NCBI GenBank assembly: GCA_964036155.1
Contig: OZ038423.1
Location: 34,673,249 to 34,737,248, forward strand
Reading direction: 5' to 3'
DNA length: 64,000 nucleotides
Source of the DNA: Diploscapter coronatus
Taxonomy: Eukaryota; Nematoda; Chromadorea; Rhabditida; Rhabditidae
The notes below the pieces were generated by a model. That model worked only from the letters and a program-made list of their open reading frames with translations. It made no database searches and was not told the DNA's origin. Shown here piece after piece: positions 11,901 through 23,716 of the stretch; positions within the stretch are counted from its first letter, which is position 1, and every line of letters begins with the position of its first letter. The position numbers were made by a program, and so were the translations under genes.

Positions 11901-14900
11901 CGATCACATGGTCCCGAAGAATGGGGGAGTGTTCGACAAGGCTGAATTCAATGAACATCCCGAGAGATACACCTCCAGATTTGCCACTGAGGTAATTTTG
12001 CCATTAATTTCAAACTATTGACAAGCTGGCGTCTTTTGTACTCATTAATATCTTTCGAACGTGATTCATTTTTCTACATCTGACAGTTATTGTCTTCAGA
12101 TCGCCCCCTATTCCTCTGTGATCATCAACGGCGTGTATTGGGACCAGAGATCGCCGCGTCTGATTACAAATCCTGATGCAAAGAGTCTCTTCACTCCTGT
12201 GCAGAAGGTAGGACAAATCTTATTGTCTACAGAAAAAATGAAAACTAGACGAGAAGAAATATGGCTTCTCTTTAATGCTTTACGTTATAAATTTCACATA
12301 CCTCGTTGTTGCTATTTTGCAAAAGTCGAATGACTCATAATAATCTATTCAAAAATTAGAAAGGACGAGTTTTTGTAGAGCAAGCGTCACATAAAAATAT
12401 GCAACAGCGAAACGAGGGCCTTCTTGTTAGGATTTTTTTTCTTCTAAATTAGTGATTCATCCAATGATAATTCTTCTTTTTAGTACGATACACCCGGAAC
12501 ACCGACACTGCCCCATCGACTGATCGCTATTTGCGATATCTCCGCGGACCCTGGCGGTTCGATCGAGTTCATGACCGAATGCACCACCATCGACAAGCCG
12601 TTCACCATCTATGATGCCGACTTCAACAAGACTACTGATAGGTAAGAAAATAGCTTTTCTCCTTGAAATAACTGTAAGGTTCAGCATTTTTTTCGGGGTT
12701 CTATTGATTTTTCTGCATTTTGAAATGGTACGACCGTCACGTTTTTCCTACAATATAACGAAGCTGTTTTCACAATTTATTGACAGATTTTAAATAGAAA
12801 CAGACTAATTGATACAAGTCAAGTCATTATATATTGCATAAAAGCGCGTTGCCTTTACCGTCATATTGCTGCTACCAATTTTCTTCTATTTTATCACAGC
12901 AATCATGACCGTGTAGTTCTTAATTTTGAAATTTATATGAAAGATGCGCAATGATCATCGCAACTTTTAGTTTCGCCTCTCCTTCTGGCTGTCTGATCTG
13001 CAGCATCGACAACATGCCCGCCCAGATGCCCATCGAGGCAACCACCCAATTCGGAGATCTCCTCTATCCTTGGCTCATCGATATGGTATCGTTTTTTACT
13101 CTAATTATATGGTTAAACAGAACAGCAATTCTTTTCTTTTCTTTCACCAGTTTCGATTTTTGACAAGTATTCCGCAACGAGATAATGAACAGCTCTAATT
13201 TTATAAAAAAAAAATCTAGCATCCTCCATAATTCTTCCTAATTTCAGCTGAACTGCGAGTATTCGCAGCCATTCGACCGTCTGCAATGCAGAGACGAAAT
13301 CAAGAACGCGGTCATAACGAGCGATGGCAACCTCACTCCCAACTACGAGTACATTACTGAGTTGAGAAGACAGAAATCTCTGTAAGTTTGGATGATTTTT
13401 CAAACTCTTCATTTTTCTTTTCTCTTCCCATTCCCTGTTCATCTGGTCTAGTTGATCTCTCTTTCCTCTGCGTCTCTCCCCTTTCCATGTTTCCAGGCAA
13501 AAGGTCTCTCTATCGACAGACATTCGTTTTATCCTGCTTCTCTCGCTGCAATTTTTACGCTAAAGTTCTGTCTAAATTAAATGTAAAGTCGACCTGCTGA
13601 AAGTACAAATTATAAAAAGTAAATGCAGTTTAGAATAGCCGAACTTGATATCAATTTTGACGTAAATCCATGAACTTATTAAATTGCAGGCAATCTGCGC
13701 ACAAGTCGTGTATAATGGGAAGTGACGACAAGAAAGTGCTGCTGCTTGGCGCTGGAATGGTCTCCGGTCCATTCGCTAAATTCTATGGACAACAGAATAA
13801 GGTAGGAATCGTTTTAGTAGATTCTAAGAATCTGACAAGGAGCGTTAACAAGTGTGTGTACAGCGGATCTTGCTCAAAATTAGTGAAAATCAATTCGAGT
13901 GCGCTGATAACGAATATCATGTTGAAAAGTGAGCGCCGTGCACCTTGTTATAGGAATTGACTTCGAAGTTTTCCTTCTTACTATGTTGCTGCTGCTGCAG
14001 CAAATAATGTCTATTAATGCTCGCTTCGCGGTATAAGCTAATTTGGCATTTGAGTTTTTACAAAGTAAATTAAGAAGCTAATTTTGATGGAAAATTCTGG
14101 AACACTGGAAGCATAATGGGCATTTTTCAACATGATATTCGTTATCAGCATACTCGAATTGGCTTTCCTATCAATTTTAAACAAGACCCTTTGTACACAC
14201 AGTTTAAACATTCCTTTTTGAAAGTAATCGTGTTGTAGCATCATTGCATGCGAAATAGGCTGGTGTTTTGTAGGGAAAGTATGCTTTTCTTATTCAATTT
14301 GGCATACAACTACTTTTCTATTTTGCTGAATGTGCATACATGAAATTTATTTCGAATTATGACTTATTTTCGTAAACGAAGAAGGAAATATTTGATTTTC
14401 TTATTTTAGGTGCGTCTGACAGTGGCAACTGAGTTGGAGAGCGACGGCACGAGGCTGGTCAAATTCGGGCACGAAGGCAACATCTGCAATGTGGTGGTTG
14501 ATGTCAACAAGGAGAACGATGTGCTCGACAAACTCATCAGGTTAGTTCACTTGGATTTTGGGTATTTATTCGTAGTTTTTATAAGCTATTCTTGAAAAAT
14601 AGCGCAGTCTAAAAGGTGCATTCAAGGCGACATGACGACTAAGTAGCGTTAGAAGAGAAAATTATACGACTTTCTCTGCTCTGCTCTATACTATTTTGAA
14701 TTCTTGTTGTCGTGTTGTCTGCAGCTTCTAAATTACCAAAATACCTATTCTATTGAAATATTCGATCTAAAATGGCTGAAAGACATTTTCATTACCTTCT
14801 TCCAGCGAGCACGACCTCGTTGTGTCTCTCCTTCCGTTCACGTTTCACGAGAAGGTGGCGAAGATGTGCATCAAGAACGGCACGGACATGGTCACCAGCA

Positions 14901-17243
14901 GCTATGTCTCCCCTGAATTGGAGGCTCTCGATCAGGCGTAAGGAGTTATTTGCATTCAAAATGATACCTTATCAAAAACCTTTGATTTTTAATCGAAATC
15001 AGTTATAAAATATTTTAGCCTATTCGCATCTCAAATCAAGTAAAAAATGAAAAACTATTGCAGTGCAAAGGATGCGAATGTGACAATCATGAACGAGGCT
15101 GGTCTAGACCCGGGAATCGATCATATGTTGGCTTGTGAAGCTTTCGATGATGTGACCGGTCATGGAGGAAGGGTAAGAGATTATATTTTTTTTAGAAAAA
15201 TTATAACTTTCGATTTTAATCAACTTTTCGCCCAGTCAAATTAAAACTTGTGCATGATTCAGGTGACTTCATTCGTGTCGTTCTGCGGCGGTCTGCCTGC
15301 GCCCGAATGCTCCGACAATCCACTTCGATACAAATTCAGCTGGTCTCCAAAGGGGGTTCTCACTGCCCTCATGAATCCCGCCAAGTACAGGAAGAATGGA
15401 AAGGTAAATCACCACTTTTAATCATGATTTTTTTTCTTACCCCTCTTCATAGAAAACACGATATATGTGTTGTATGTATCAACTTTTAGCCTTTCTTGTG
15501 TAAACATAGTTCTCTTGCCTCTATTCGACGATTCCAACTTCCAGATCGTGGAAGTGGCACCAGGCAAAGTAGTGGACAATCTGATTGCAATCGACTTCAT
15601 GCCCGGATTCAATCTGATCGGGTTCCCCAACAGAGACTCCACCAAATATGCTGACATTTATGGGCTCGGACCTGAATGCCGAACCCTTCTCAGAGGAACT
15701 CTCAGATATAAGGTTGGGAAATTTGACGACGAACTAATTTGAAATCATTTGAAATGATGAATTGCAGGGCTTCGTGGAGACAGTGAAGGCTCTGCACGCG
15801 GTCAAGTTGCTGGACACGAAGCAGGCCGATCTGTTCATGTCTACCATCGGGCCTGATCTTACCTGGGTTCGTCTTTCAAGCCCTTTCAGGCTATCTATAA
15901 CATTATTGAGATCTTTTAAACTTGTGTACTTTTTATTACAAGCCAGCAAATTTCTTTATTTTTAAAGCAAAAATGTGATCAAATCAACGAAACTGTTGTT
16001 TCTGAAACAGGTTATTCAAGCTGGCAATAGTTTCATCATATTTATTTCAGAAAGAGCTGATGGCCAGCCTGTGCGATCGGAAACCCGACATTTTCCCTGA
16101 TACGCTGAAGGAAATTGTCGCTGATAAGGTTGGCAAGGACAACAAGGCTGGATACAAGGTAAAAAATGAATGAAAATTATTGACTGTTTATCGAAATGCT
16201 GAATTAAAAACTAGAAATAAAAAACAAACAAACGAAAACAAAGCTTCGTTTAATTTCAAGAAAAATTGAAGTGCATATGATGTTGATTCCTAAAATCATG
16301 ATTCTTTGAATTTCAGGCCCTGGTAGATTTGAATCTGTTCGAGAACAAAGTGGTTGACAGGAAAGGCTCTGCAATCGACACTCTGGCCGCCTACCTCTCC
16401 AAAGTGCTCAAATTCAACGAGAATGAACGCGACCTCGTCATTCTCAATCATGACGTCGATGCTCAATTGCCTAGTATGCTTTTTATTTCTTATCTATGAT
16501 TAGAGAATGCTGAATCTATCGTTGAATACCGAAGGATCTTCTGAGCATTTATGTTTTGGCTGCGAGTAAAATGTTACCAAAAGTGATTACTTTGTTGCCA
16601 AACGCTATTTCTCGCCTTTTCTTTCTTCTTTCATATTTTCTGCTTTAGTAACATAGTAATCGCTTTTGGTAGCATTGTGCACACTTCAACTTTTCGGTAA
16701 AATGTACTCATTCTTGATAACATCGCACTCGAAGTTCTGCTTTACCAGCTCTATTACACTGTTTCTATTTTATGCTTCTTTTAGGTGGAAGTTTGGAGCG
16801 TCATCGCATCAGTCTGGTTGCTTATGGTGAGCCAGGCGGTTTCTCTGCAATGGCTCGCACAGTCGGATACACTTGCGCTGTCATCTCGCAAATGGTCCTA
16901 ATGGGTTAGTTTTTTGATTATGCAAAACTTAGTATCGTCTTGACATTTTATTCTATAAATTCACAATCAAGTATAGCTGCTTGGAAAAAACATTCAATTC
17001 CGGCATAGAAGCATATAAAATAAGATAGAGAAGTTCAAAAATCCGCTTCCATTATGATTTTGTCTAATCATATCATGCATTTCCATACATTCCAAGTATT
17101 GGCTATATTTATCATTTTCAGATGAGGTCCAGAAGCCAGGCGTTCTGCGTCCAGTCGACAAGGAAGTCTACCGTCCTGCTCTGAAGCGATTGGAGGATTT
17201 CGGAATCAAGGCGACGCACACAGTCACCCCTCTCAGTTCGTGA
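8968..17243 (+). CDS. Alpha-aminoadipic semialdehyde synthase (lysine-ketoglutarate reductase/saccharopine dehydrogenase)
   Basis: Bifunctional mitochondrial enzyme for the first two steps of lysine breakdown by the saccharopine route. Exons: 8968-9041, 9308-9455, 9576-9647, 10235-10339, 10615-10733, 11000-11128, 11686-11816, 11864-11991, 12100-12207, 12484-12641, 12971-13085, 13248-13381, 13690-13801, 14410-14540, 14806-14937, 15064-15172, 15263-15403, 15545-15712, 15768-15866, 16051-16158, 16317-16473, 16785-16904, 17122-17243. Total 939 residues, close to the human length. The N-terminus is basic and presequence-like. The LKR half shows [12 protein letters not shown] (about 37-48), [25 protein letters not shown] and [10 protein letters not shown]. 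The SDH half begins with the Rossmann motif [11 protein letters not shown] (about 491-501) and has [12 protein letters not shown] and [11 protein letters not shown]. The second intron has a GC donor (9456) and the first an AAG acceptor. It is the equivalent of C. elegans R02D3.1. Confidence 0.97.
9456..9575 (+). other. GC-AG intron of the aass gene
   Basis: The exon ends [10 protein letters not shown] and the next begins DYVAAGA, matching AASS proteins without a gap. The base pair after CAG is GC (GCAATT), not GT. Reading on meets a stop four codons later, and the nearest usable upstream GT would delete a conserved stretch. Confidence 0.75.
13840..14212. repeat. Long imperfect inverted repeat inside an aass intron
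   Basis: Two arms, about 13840-13932 and 14121-14212, are reverse complements with a highly similar core (CTGATAACGAATATCATGTT on one strand) and weaker flanks such as GTGTGTACA and AATTCGAGT. The spacer is about 190 nt. The whole lies in the intron 13802-14409. It could be a foldback element or two opposed copies of a small repeat. Confidence 0.7.
16571..16675. repeat. Short imperfect foldback in an aass intron
   Basis: ATGTTACCAAAAGTGATTAC at 16571-16590 is nearly complementary to GTAATCGCTTTTGGTAGCAT at 16656-16675. About 65 nt of T-rich sequence separates them. It lies in the intron 16474-16784 and resembles a tiny MITE or hairpin. Confidence 0.6.
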
Positions 17244-20200
17244 ACAATTACCTCGAAATGGTTCGTCTTTTGACTCTCGACTCGCTAGGCACTTCATTTA
17301 TCCCCTTTTATCCGTTTACTCATTTAGATCATTCAGAATATCATATTTTAGTCCAATAATTTTCTGATTGTGAGTATGTTCTGCTTTCTCCTTCCTCTAT
17401 GAGGCCATGTCATATTTATTCATGTACTCCAATCTATGGTTGTTTATCGTCAAAGAATAAGGAATTTGTTGGTAGGAAGAAAACCCTTTACTCCTATTAG
17501 AACAAAAAATAACTCACTATTTGGCAATCAGGCAATTCTTTGGATTCGAAGAATATTTAGTTCAAGATAGTGAAAATGTCAGTGAAGTTGGAACTCCTTA
17601 TTTTGACAGTTGCAAGATTTGTTGAACAATTCAATGAGAATTTTGCTGCAGTTAAAATGAAGATCAATTTTCCCTGTCAATTTTCTTTTCTTTGACATTC
17701 TCATTTTTGTCATCGCTCATTGTCAGATCACTCTGTGCACTATCGCATTGGAATAATCGGTTGTTGTTATCCTTTCATAATATTCCGATTTCTATTTACA
17801 CGCATCGATATTTCGAGCTTTGCTCAGTTTCCCCATCTTTATTCGACCTTCCGGTTCAAAGAAGTTGCACTACTCACGCGGTTCCCCTCCATTTCTGATG
17901 ACAATTCTATCGTAATCGGGTTCCTCTTCATCTGTGCTCTCTGCATCAATCATACACATTTATTCACAAGATTAGCCTTTTTTGTTGTTATTCCAAATAT
18001 ACTTCCTCTTAGGCAATAAATTCTATGAATTGGTTGAGTTATATATATCGGATTTCAAAATGATTGAATAATTCAATAGAAATATCCTAATCTTTGTATT
18101 GTCTTCGTTCAACAAATAGCAAAGGATTAGATAAAAAAAAAACATCCGTCTTAACTTCAACTTTGATTTTTCCCTTTCTAATTGAAGCCAATTTTGCGTT
18201 CGATAGATCAGTTTCCCGAAATGCGTTGCATTTAAAGCTGATCTTCAAAGAGTTTTGATGTAAAGTTAATTTGAAGTTGCACTTTCGCAGGGCCCTGAAT
18301 TGATGATGCAAAACATTCGTCTTCAAAGCTTTATTCAGCACTTCCAATTGAATTGAGTTTGTGATATTTCCATAATCCAAGCTGTAAGCTATAAATTTCG
18401 TGACAATTGCAATATTATTACTTATTAGTGTTCATACATTTTGTATATTCCAGTTTCAATCTGTCAAGTACGTATGTTCATTCAATTCATCAGAAGGCAA
18501 TGATAGGACAATACCCAGGAAAGAGCTAAAAGAACTAATACAGAAAAATGAATGGCATCTGACAAAGGAATAAGAAAATAGAACAGAAGACAAGAATAAG
18601 CAGAAATAGGAATAAAGACGATTCGACATTGGACGTGAAATATTAATGATGCAATGGCGCAACTAAAGGGCGGAGTCGAGAGCAAGACAAGGAGACAAGG
18701 CAGAAAGACATCTGAACGAATATCTAAAAGAAGAACTAGGCTTCCGTCCAGCTACTTTTTCAGTCATAATGTTTTTTGTGCGTTTTATTTTATTCGAACT
18801 TTCCTCATAGGCTCATTGTTGAAAATTTATTGCTAATGGGGCTTAGTCTTGAGAAGGAGTGCAGTGCTTAACACGACACAAAGACAAACGAATTTTGGGA
18901 AGTGCCAAAAAGCACTGCCAAGGAAGGAAGAAAGAGGAGAACAAGCAGATGAACATTCAAATGCACGTCTGCACTCGACACTCAAACACAATCACACATT
19001 GCAGAGCAGATTCGACATTTGCAAATGACGCAATAATCAAATCAAGCACTTCCAAGCTCTTCTTCTAAATCTATATTCAGATCTGGATCTGCCTTGCAGC
19101 TCTATCGCTTTGTTAACTTCTGATGCAATTTGACGAAGTGCATTGTGACGTATCGTTTCAAGTATCTCTTCATAGCACACCATTTTACCAGCCTCTTTTC
19201 CCCTTTTTCTTCAGAATTTAAAATCTGAACTCACTCCGTCATCTTTCCCTTCCCGCATTCCATTTATTAGATCACTACCCGTCTTCGCAAATCTTTCAAT
19301 CTGCAACTTCCGGCCGAAATGCGATAAAATGCCAGAATCCACTCTCAAAAAGGAGTGTCGAGTCTTGTCGATTACCACCAGATTAGAGGCTGAGTGGCAT
19401 GAGTTTGAGAAAAAACAGCTATAAAATGTATTTATTTGGTTGAAGTTTATTTGATTTGATTTCTTATTTTAGAAGTGTACTTTTCACAAATTTTCCTATT
19501 TTATGAATTCTATTTCATCTATCTTTACGATTAGCAAGAGAATATTTCAATCTCTGTAATTCAATCTCGTATCTGCATGCACCATCGATAATTCATTAAA
19601 TATTCGTCTTTCGTGCATCTTTCCTTGCAACTCATTCAGCGTACTTTTGCAAAACATACTCAAAAGTATCTGCTTACCTTTCATAGAATGTTTGAATTTA
19701 AAAATTTCACCTACTAAAACTCAAAGAAATTGCATGTTCGCGTTATTATCTCATTCTATGCTCTATGTAATTTCTAGTATAACCTTTGTCATTTTGATCT
19801 CGTAATAAACTACACATTTTATTGCACACTCAGGCTAACTACTTTTCCTTTTATCTGAACTCTGAATTCTGCGTTTCATAAACTTATGTTCGCTTGATAC
19901 AAACTTCCGAAATTAAATATTACGCGAACGATAATCATTGAAGCGTTCCAAAAAGACCTTCGCAGTCCTTATTTAGTGTCTATCATACAAGCATTAATGC
20001 TTATTCCCTTTTCATGCACTTTGTCTGCTCTCTTCTTCGGTTTTTCTTCTTCCGTATTCCATATTTCTCATTGTTTATTTGTTGCCTGCTTCATCTTCAA
20101 GCTCCTACATTTTTTGCCCGTTTTGACAGAAGTTCTTCATTTCGCAACAATGACAATTTTCACATTTTTAACGGTACCTTATATCGTGACTAATCCTTAA

Positions 20201-20343
20201 CTAAAATAAGTCGTGCAAAAACGAGTAATTGTTTATCTATTCTTCTAAACTCGTCTGACACTATATTATTCTTAGAAATTATGACATTGTGCATATTTCA
20301 ACTAGATTTTCTGATTCGTCATTTTTCAGTAAATTAGTAGGCG
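17244..20343. other. 3.1-kb gene-free stretch between aass and the Ly6-like gene
   Basis: It contains the aass 3'UTR (a possible distant AATAAA at 18015-18020) and AT-rich spacer. There are pyrimidine-rich segments near 17690-18000 and a purine-rich one near 18500-18720. A 97-codon minus-strand open frame at 18087-18380 has no family signature and no supporting splice structure. I see no gene here. Confidence 0.45.
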
Positions 20344-22253
20344 ATGATTCTTCGATGGCTATTCAAGTCTGCTATCATTTCCATATCTTCTTGGCCCGCA
20401 TCAGCTCTTCAGTGCTTTCTGAGGTTACAATTCGTGTTTCAAACTATCAAAAATTATGGATCAAATATTTCAGTGGTAGTCATAATACATCGTCATGTGA
20501 AACAAATACAGGAGGATGCATTTTGTATGTAGGAGCTGTAATTTCATTTTTACAGAAGATTTTAGTGATCGAGACTTATATGACCCAAGTATCCAATCAC
20601 AAAGTTGCAGCACGGATATTTCGTGGGGAACTGGAATTGTATGCAAATTTATGAAGTGAATTACATTTTTTTAAAAAAATATTCAGCATTGCACGGATGT
20701 CTTTCACCAGCGACAATATATTCGACGCTGCCACTGTTTTACTGATTATTGTAATGGACCGAAAATTGAACGGTCTCCAAGGCTTGAATCTATCGAGTGT
20801 TACAAGAATAACCCAGGTTACCCATCTATCTCCAGCGAAAATAGACTAAAATTAAAATTTGCAAAAAATTTGTAAAGATTAGAATTTCAGCAAACAAGAG
20901 GCGAATGTCACGATTTGTCGTAAAAAATTGCTCATTGCCGAAACTTTTCTCCGCTCTTTTATTCTATTTTGGGAAACAACCAATCATTTCTATCAAGAAA
21001 ATCGCGAGAGAGATCTTGTATAAAATGGCGCACAGAGCTAGCTCAGTTTCAATAATGAGCTGAGAACTTACGAAAGTCCGTGCGCATTCATCGTTCATCC
21101 ATCGAGTTCTAATTTTCATCACTTTTCTGGAACTTTTGATTTTAGTCTATTTAGAAGCTAATTTAAACGCAAAAATCATACTTGAGAGAAGGATAGATAA
21201 TTTTGGTAAATGGAAGCAGTATTTATTCCATATTACGATGTTCTTATCATTTATCCAAATAGCTATGCACTATTGTCATAGACCGATAAATTGAGACAAA
21301 TGATGGTTTAGAAAATTTAAAAGCGCAAAATGTGCATTTCATTTTTTTTTTTCAAATAATCGTGATAATCATTTTTGAATCATTAAATTGAATGGTAGTT
21401 AATTCGATTGCGAACATCGCGCTAATTTTATGAATCAAATTTCCATTCTATTTATTTTGTCTCAAATCCTCGATCACCGACAATATCCTATAACCTTATC
21501 TTCATTGCCAATCTTAGGTGAGCCTGTAGAAGCCACGATATGCGATTTTGGAATTTGTACAGTCAGTAGTGAAGGGTTAAATATACGATTCGCTAGCAAA
21601 CAATAATGAATTCATTTTCAGTCATTACAAGTGTGGCGGCTACTACATCGACGAAGAGTTTGTCGAAGATACGATAAGTTAACTTTATTTGTTGTACTGA
21701 ATCAAAAGTAGTTCTAAAATTTTTAAAGTCAAATTTCCAAAAATCTAATGATCCCTTTTCTGTTTTAGTTTTGCTTCAAAGCATTCGGCGAAGTGATTTG
21801 TCAGTGCAACTACGACAGGTGCAATCGGAATTTGGAATTTCTTAATAAGAGGTATGATTATTGGAAAAGGGGTTTTAATTAAAAAGCAGATTTTATGGAA
21901 TTAGATTAAAATATAAGAAATGAATAAAATCAATACTTTATAATATCATCATTCATTCGCTTTTCTTCGACAAGATCGAAGTTGCCTAAAATATTCTGAT
22001 TTAAAATAACGATTTTAGCGCTCGCGAGCCACCTGAAACGCGACGACATTTTATAGAAACGCATGTAAGGACGATCAAACCGACAGCATTAAAAACGACA
22101 TACAGAACAGACTTGGAATCAGGTTCGAGGGAATCTCGAGTCAGGGAGAAGCATAGATCGGCACCTCTGTGTTCTTCTACCACAAATCTTTCAACCTTCA
22201 TCATTTCGATTATTGAATTAGTCTCGACATTTATTGCTGCCGCCATTCTATGA
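20344..22253 (+). CDS. Secreted two-module Ly6-like cysteine-rich protein, probably GPI-anchored
   Basis: Exons: 20344-20423, 20474-20524, 20566-20638, 20687-20816, 21518-21575, 21622-21673, 21769-21851 and 22019-22253 (253 residues). A signal peptide (MILRWLFKSAII..., about 23 residues) ends just before the first Cys. Module 1 runs from Cys24 to the CHCFTDYCN motif at about 83-91. Module 2 runs from ECY (about 105-107) through GYYIDEEF to CQCNYDRCN (about 159-167). The spacing C...CxCxxxxCN is the Ly6/three-finger (or nematode ET-module) pattern. The last exon encodes a basic Ser/Thr-rich spacer and a hydrophobic end (LSTFIISIIELVSTFIAAAI), as in GPI-anchored proteins. A poly(A) signal lies at 22429-22434. 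The sixth intron lacks a phase-compatible GT donor (see the site at 21674). Function and ligand are unknown. An acceptor 15 nt before the ATG suggests trans-splicing. Confidence 0.75.
21674..21679 (+). other. Non-canonical AT donor (ATAAGT) in the Ly6-like gene
   Basis: The exon encoding CGGYYIDEEF must end after ACG to keep the frame that gives the FCF cysteine and CQCNYDRCN in the next exon. The intron then begins ATAAGT, a GTAAGT donor with the first base changed. The alternative GT three bases on (GTTAAC) leaves the wrong phase unless an AAG acceptor that removes a conserved Cys is used. Confidence 0.5.
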
Positions 22254-23716
22254 AGACTTTTAAAGTTATTTGTTTATTCATCTCAGTTGTCAGAAAGCTT
22301 TCATTTGATCTCAAAAGTTTTAATAATTTACAGTTATTTTATGTATCGTTTCATTTGTACTCCTTATTTTCATTATAATTGGTTGTATTTTGATTATTAT
22401 TTTGCGTATGGTGTAATGACAAGATATGAATAAAATTCTTCGAATCATATTCACGCGAGGGATGCAAAATATGTACAGATCTCTTATTGAACCAATTAGT
22501 TTTTTCCAGCTTCATTCAAAATGTCGCATGTAGTTCTATTTACGAGAGTTGTTCACACGTCGTCATTGCTTCTAATTGAGTTCATAAGACTCGCATTTTC
22601 TCATGCAAAGTACTTTTATCTATTGGGTTGATCAGTAGTTTCTTTCCGTAATCAATAAAATTAGTACACAAAAGTAAACAGAATTGGCGTTTTTAGGAAT
22701 TCGCAGCGAATTTCATCCGTTTTTCGGTACTACTTTTCTTTTATTAATTGCCTTTCTTTCAAAACTTTCAGCATTTCAAAATGCATCTGTTCTCCCGAAT
22801 TAATCTTGTCTACTAGTCTTGTCATAATGTTTATTTCTTGATCTCTTGACTGCCTGTGGTTTGGTCCTATAACATTCCATATGTTAGATTCCTGCATATT
22901 GCATTACTACTCTCATGTCGAATGTCGATGCTGATTCCGAGTTTTGTCTTTATCTTTGCCTCTCCATCAATCTTCTAATCTATTGTACTTAATTGCAGGC
23001 TGGTCTATTTCAGCATTCAGCAGCTTTGCATTCATTCATTCGGCTTTCAGCTTCAGCGGCTCTGCTTCATTGCTTCATTGCCATCCTCAGGCTCAGGCAG
23101 TTTTCCATCCTTTCATCTATTTTCTACTACTCAATTTGAGCGGCTAATTTTCATTGCCCCTAAATTCCCTCTACTCTTCCTTCATCCATCCTCTTCCCTT
23201 TTCCCTTCATTTAGTTCATTTGCAGGCCCATCGACAGGTGATATTCCTTTTCAGCCTCTGCTTTCCGTAGTTTATTTGTCTCACAATTTTTACCAGAAAT
23301 GAGATTTCAATATCATTTTCTCGACATATCTTTGACCTAAGAAATAGCCTGAATTTTAATGACTAAATTTCACAAAATTTCCATCTTTGCTTCACTAGAC
23401 AATTTCTCTAGCAGTCTCAAATTCGTCATTTCATCAATAGTTAGTCTTTTAGAAAAATTGTTTGCATGCCACCGTGAAAACTCCTGATTTTATTTCCTTC
23501 GGCAGAGATAGAAAGTGCCATGATCTTTAGTGATATTGATGATACTATTCCCTTTCTCTCGCATTTTATCAATTGACGTGTTTGATCATTCAACAACAAC
23601 TGCTGAAATTTCCCTTTCAATCGATCCATTTTTAGAATTGGAATCAGAATCGGAAAAAGGCTGATAATCTTCAAAGACTCGAAAAGTTATTCATTCACTG
23701 AAACTATTCACATAAA
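22254..23716. other. Intergenic region before the PDZ-like gene
   Basis: It contains the Ly6-like 3'UTR with AATAAA at 22429-22434, then AT-rich and CT-rich spacer (about 22940-23260). No coding signature was found. Confidence 0.45.

Noticed and set aside
13004..13085. Acceptor CTGCAG at 13003 for the eleventh aass exon
   Set aside because: The upstream acceptor at 12970 adds [11 protein letters not shown] before SIDNMPAQ, which fits the human enzyme better; both keep frame.
13490..13600. Alternative acceptor TTTCCAG at 13497 for the aass exon after QKS
   Set aside because: The resulting reading does not match AASS proteins; the acceptor at 13689 gives a consistent link to the saccharopine dehydrogenase half.
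18087..18380. 97-codon minus-strand open frame
   Set aside because: No family signature, no splice partners and no upstream acceptor or promoter signal; a chance frame of this length is plausible in this composition.
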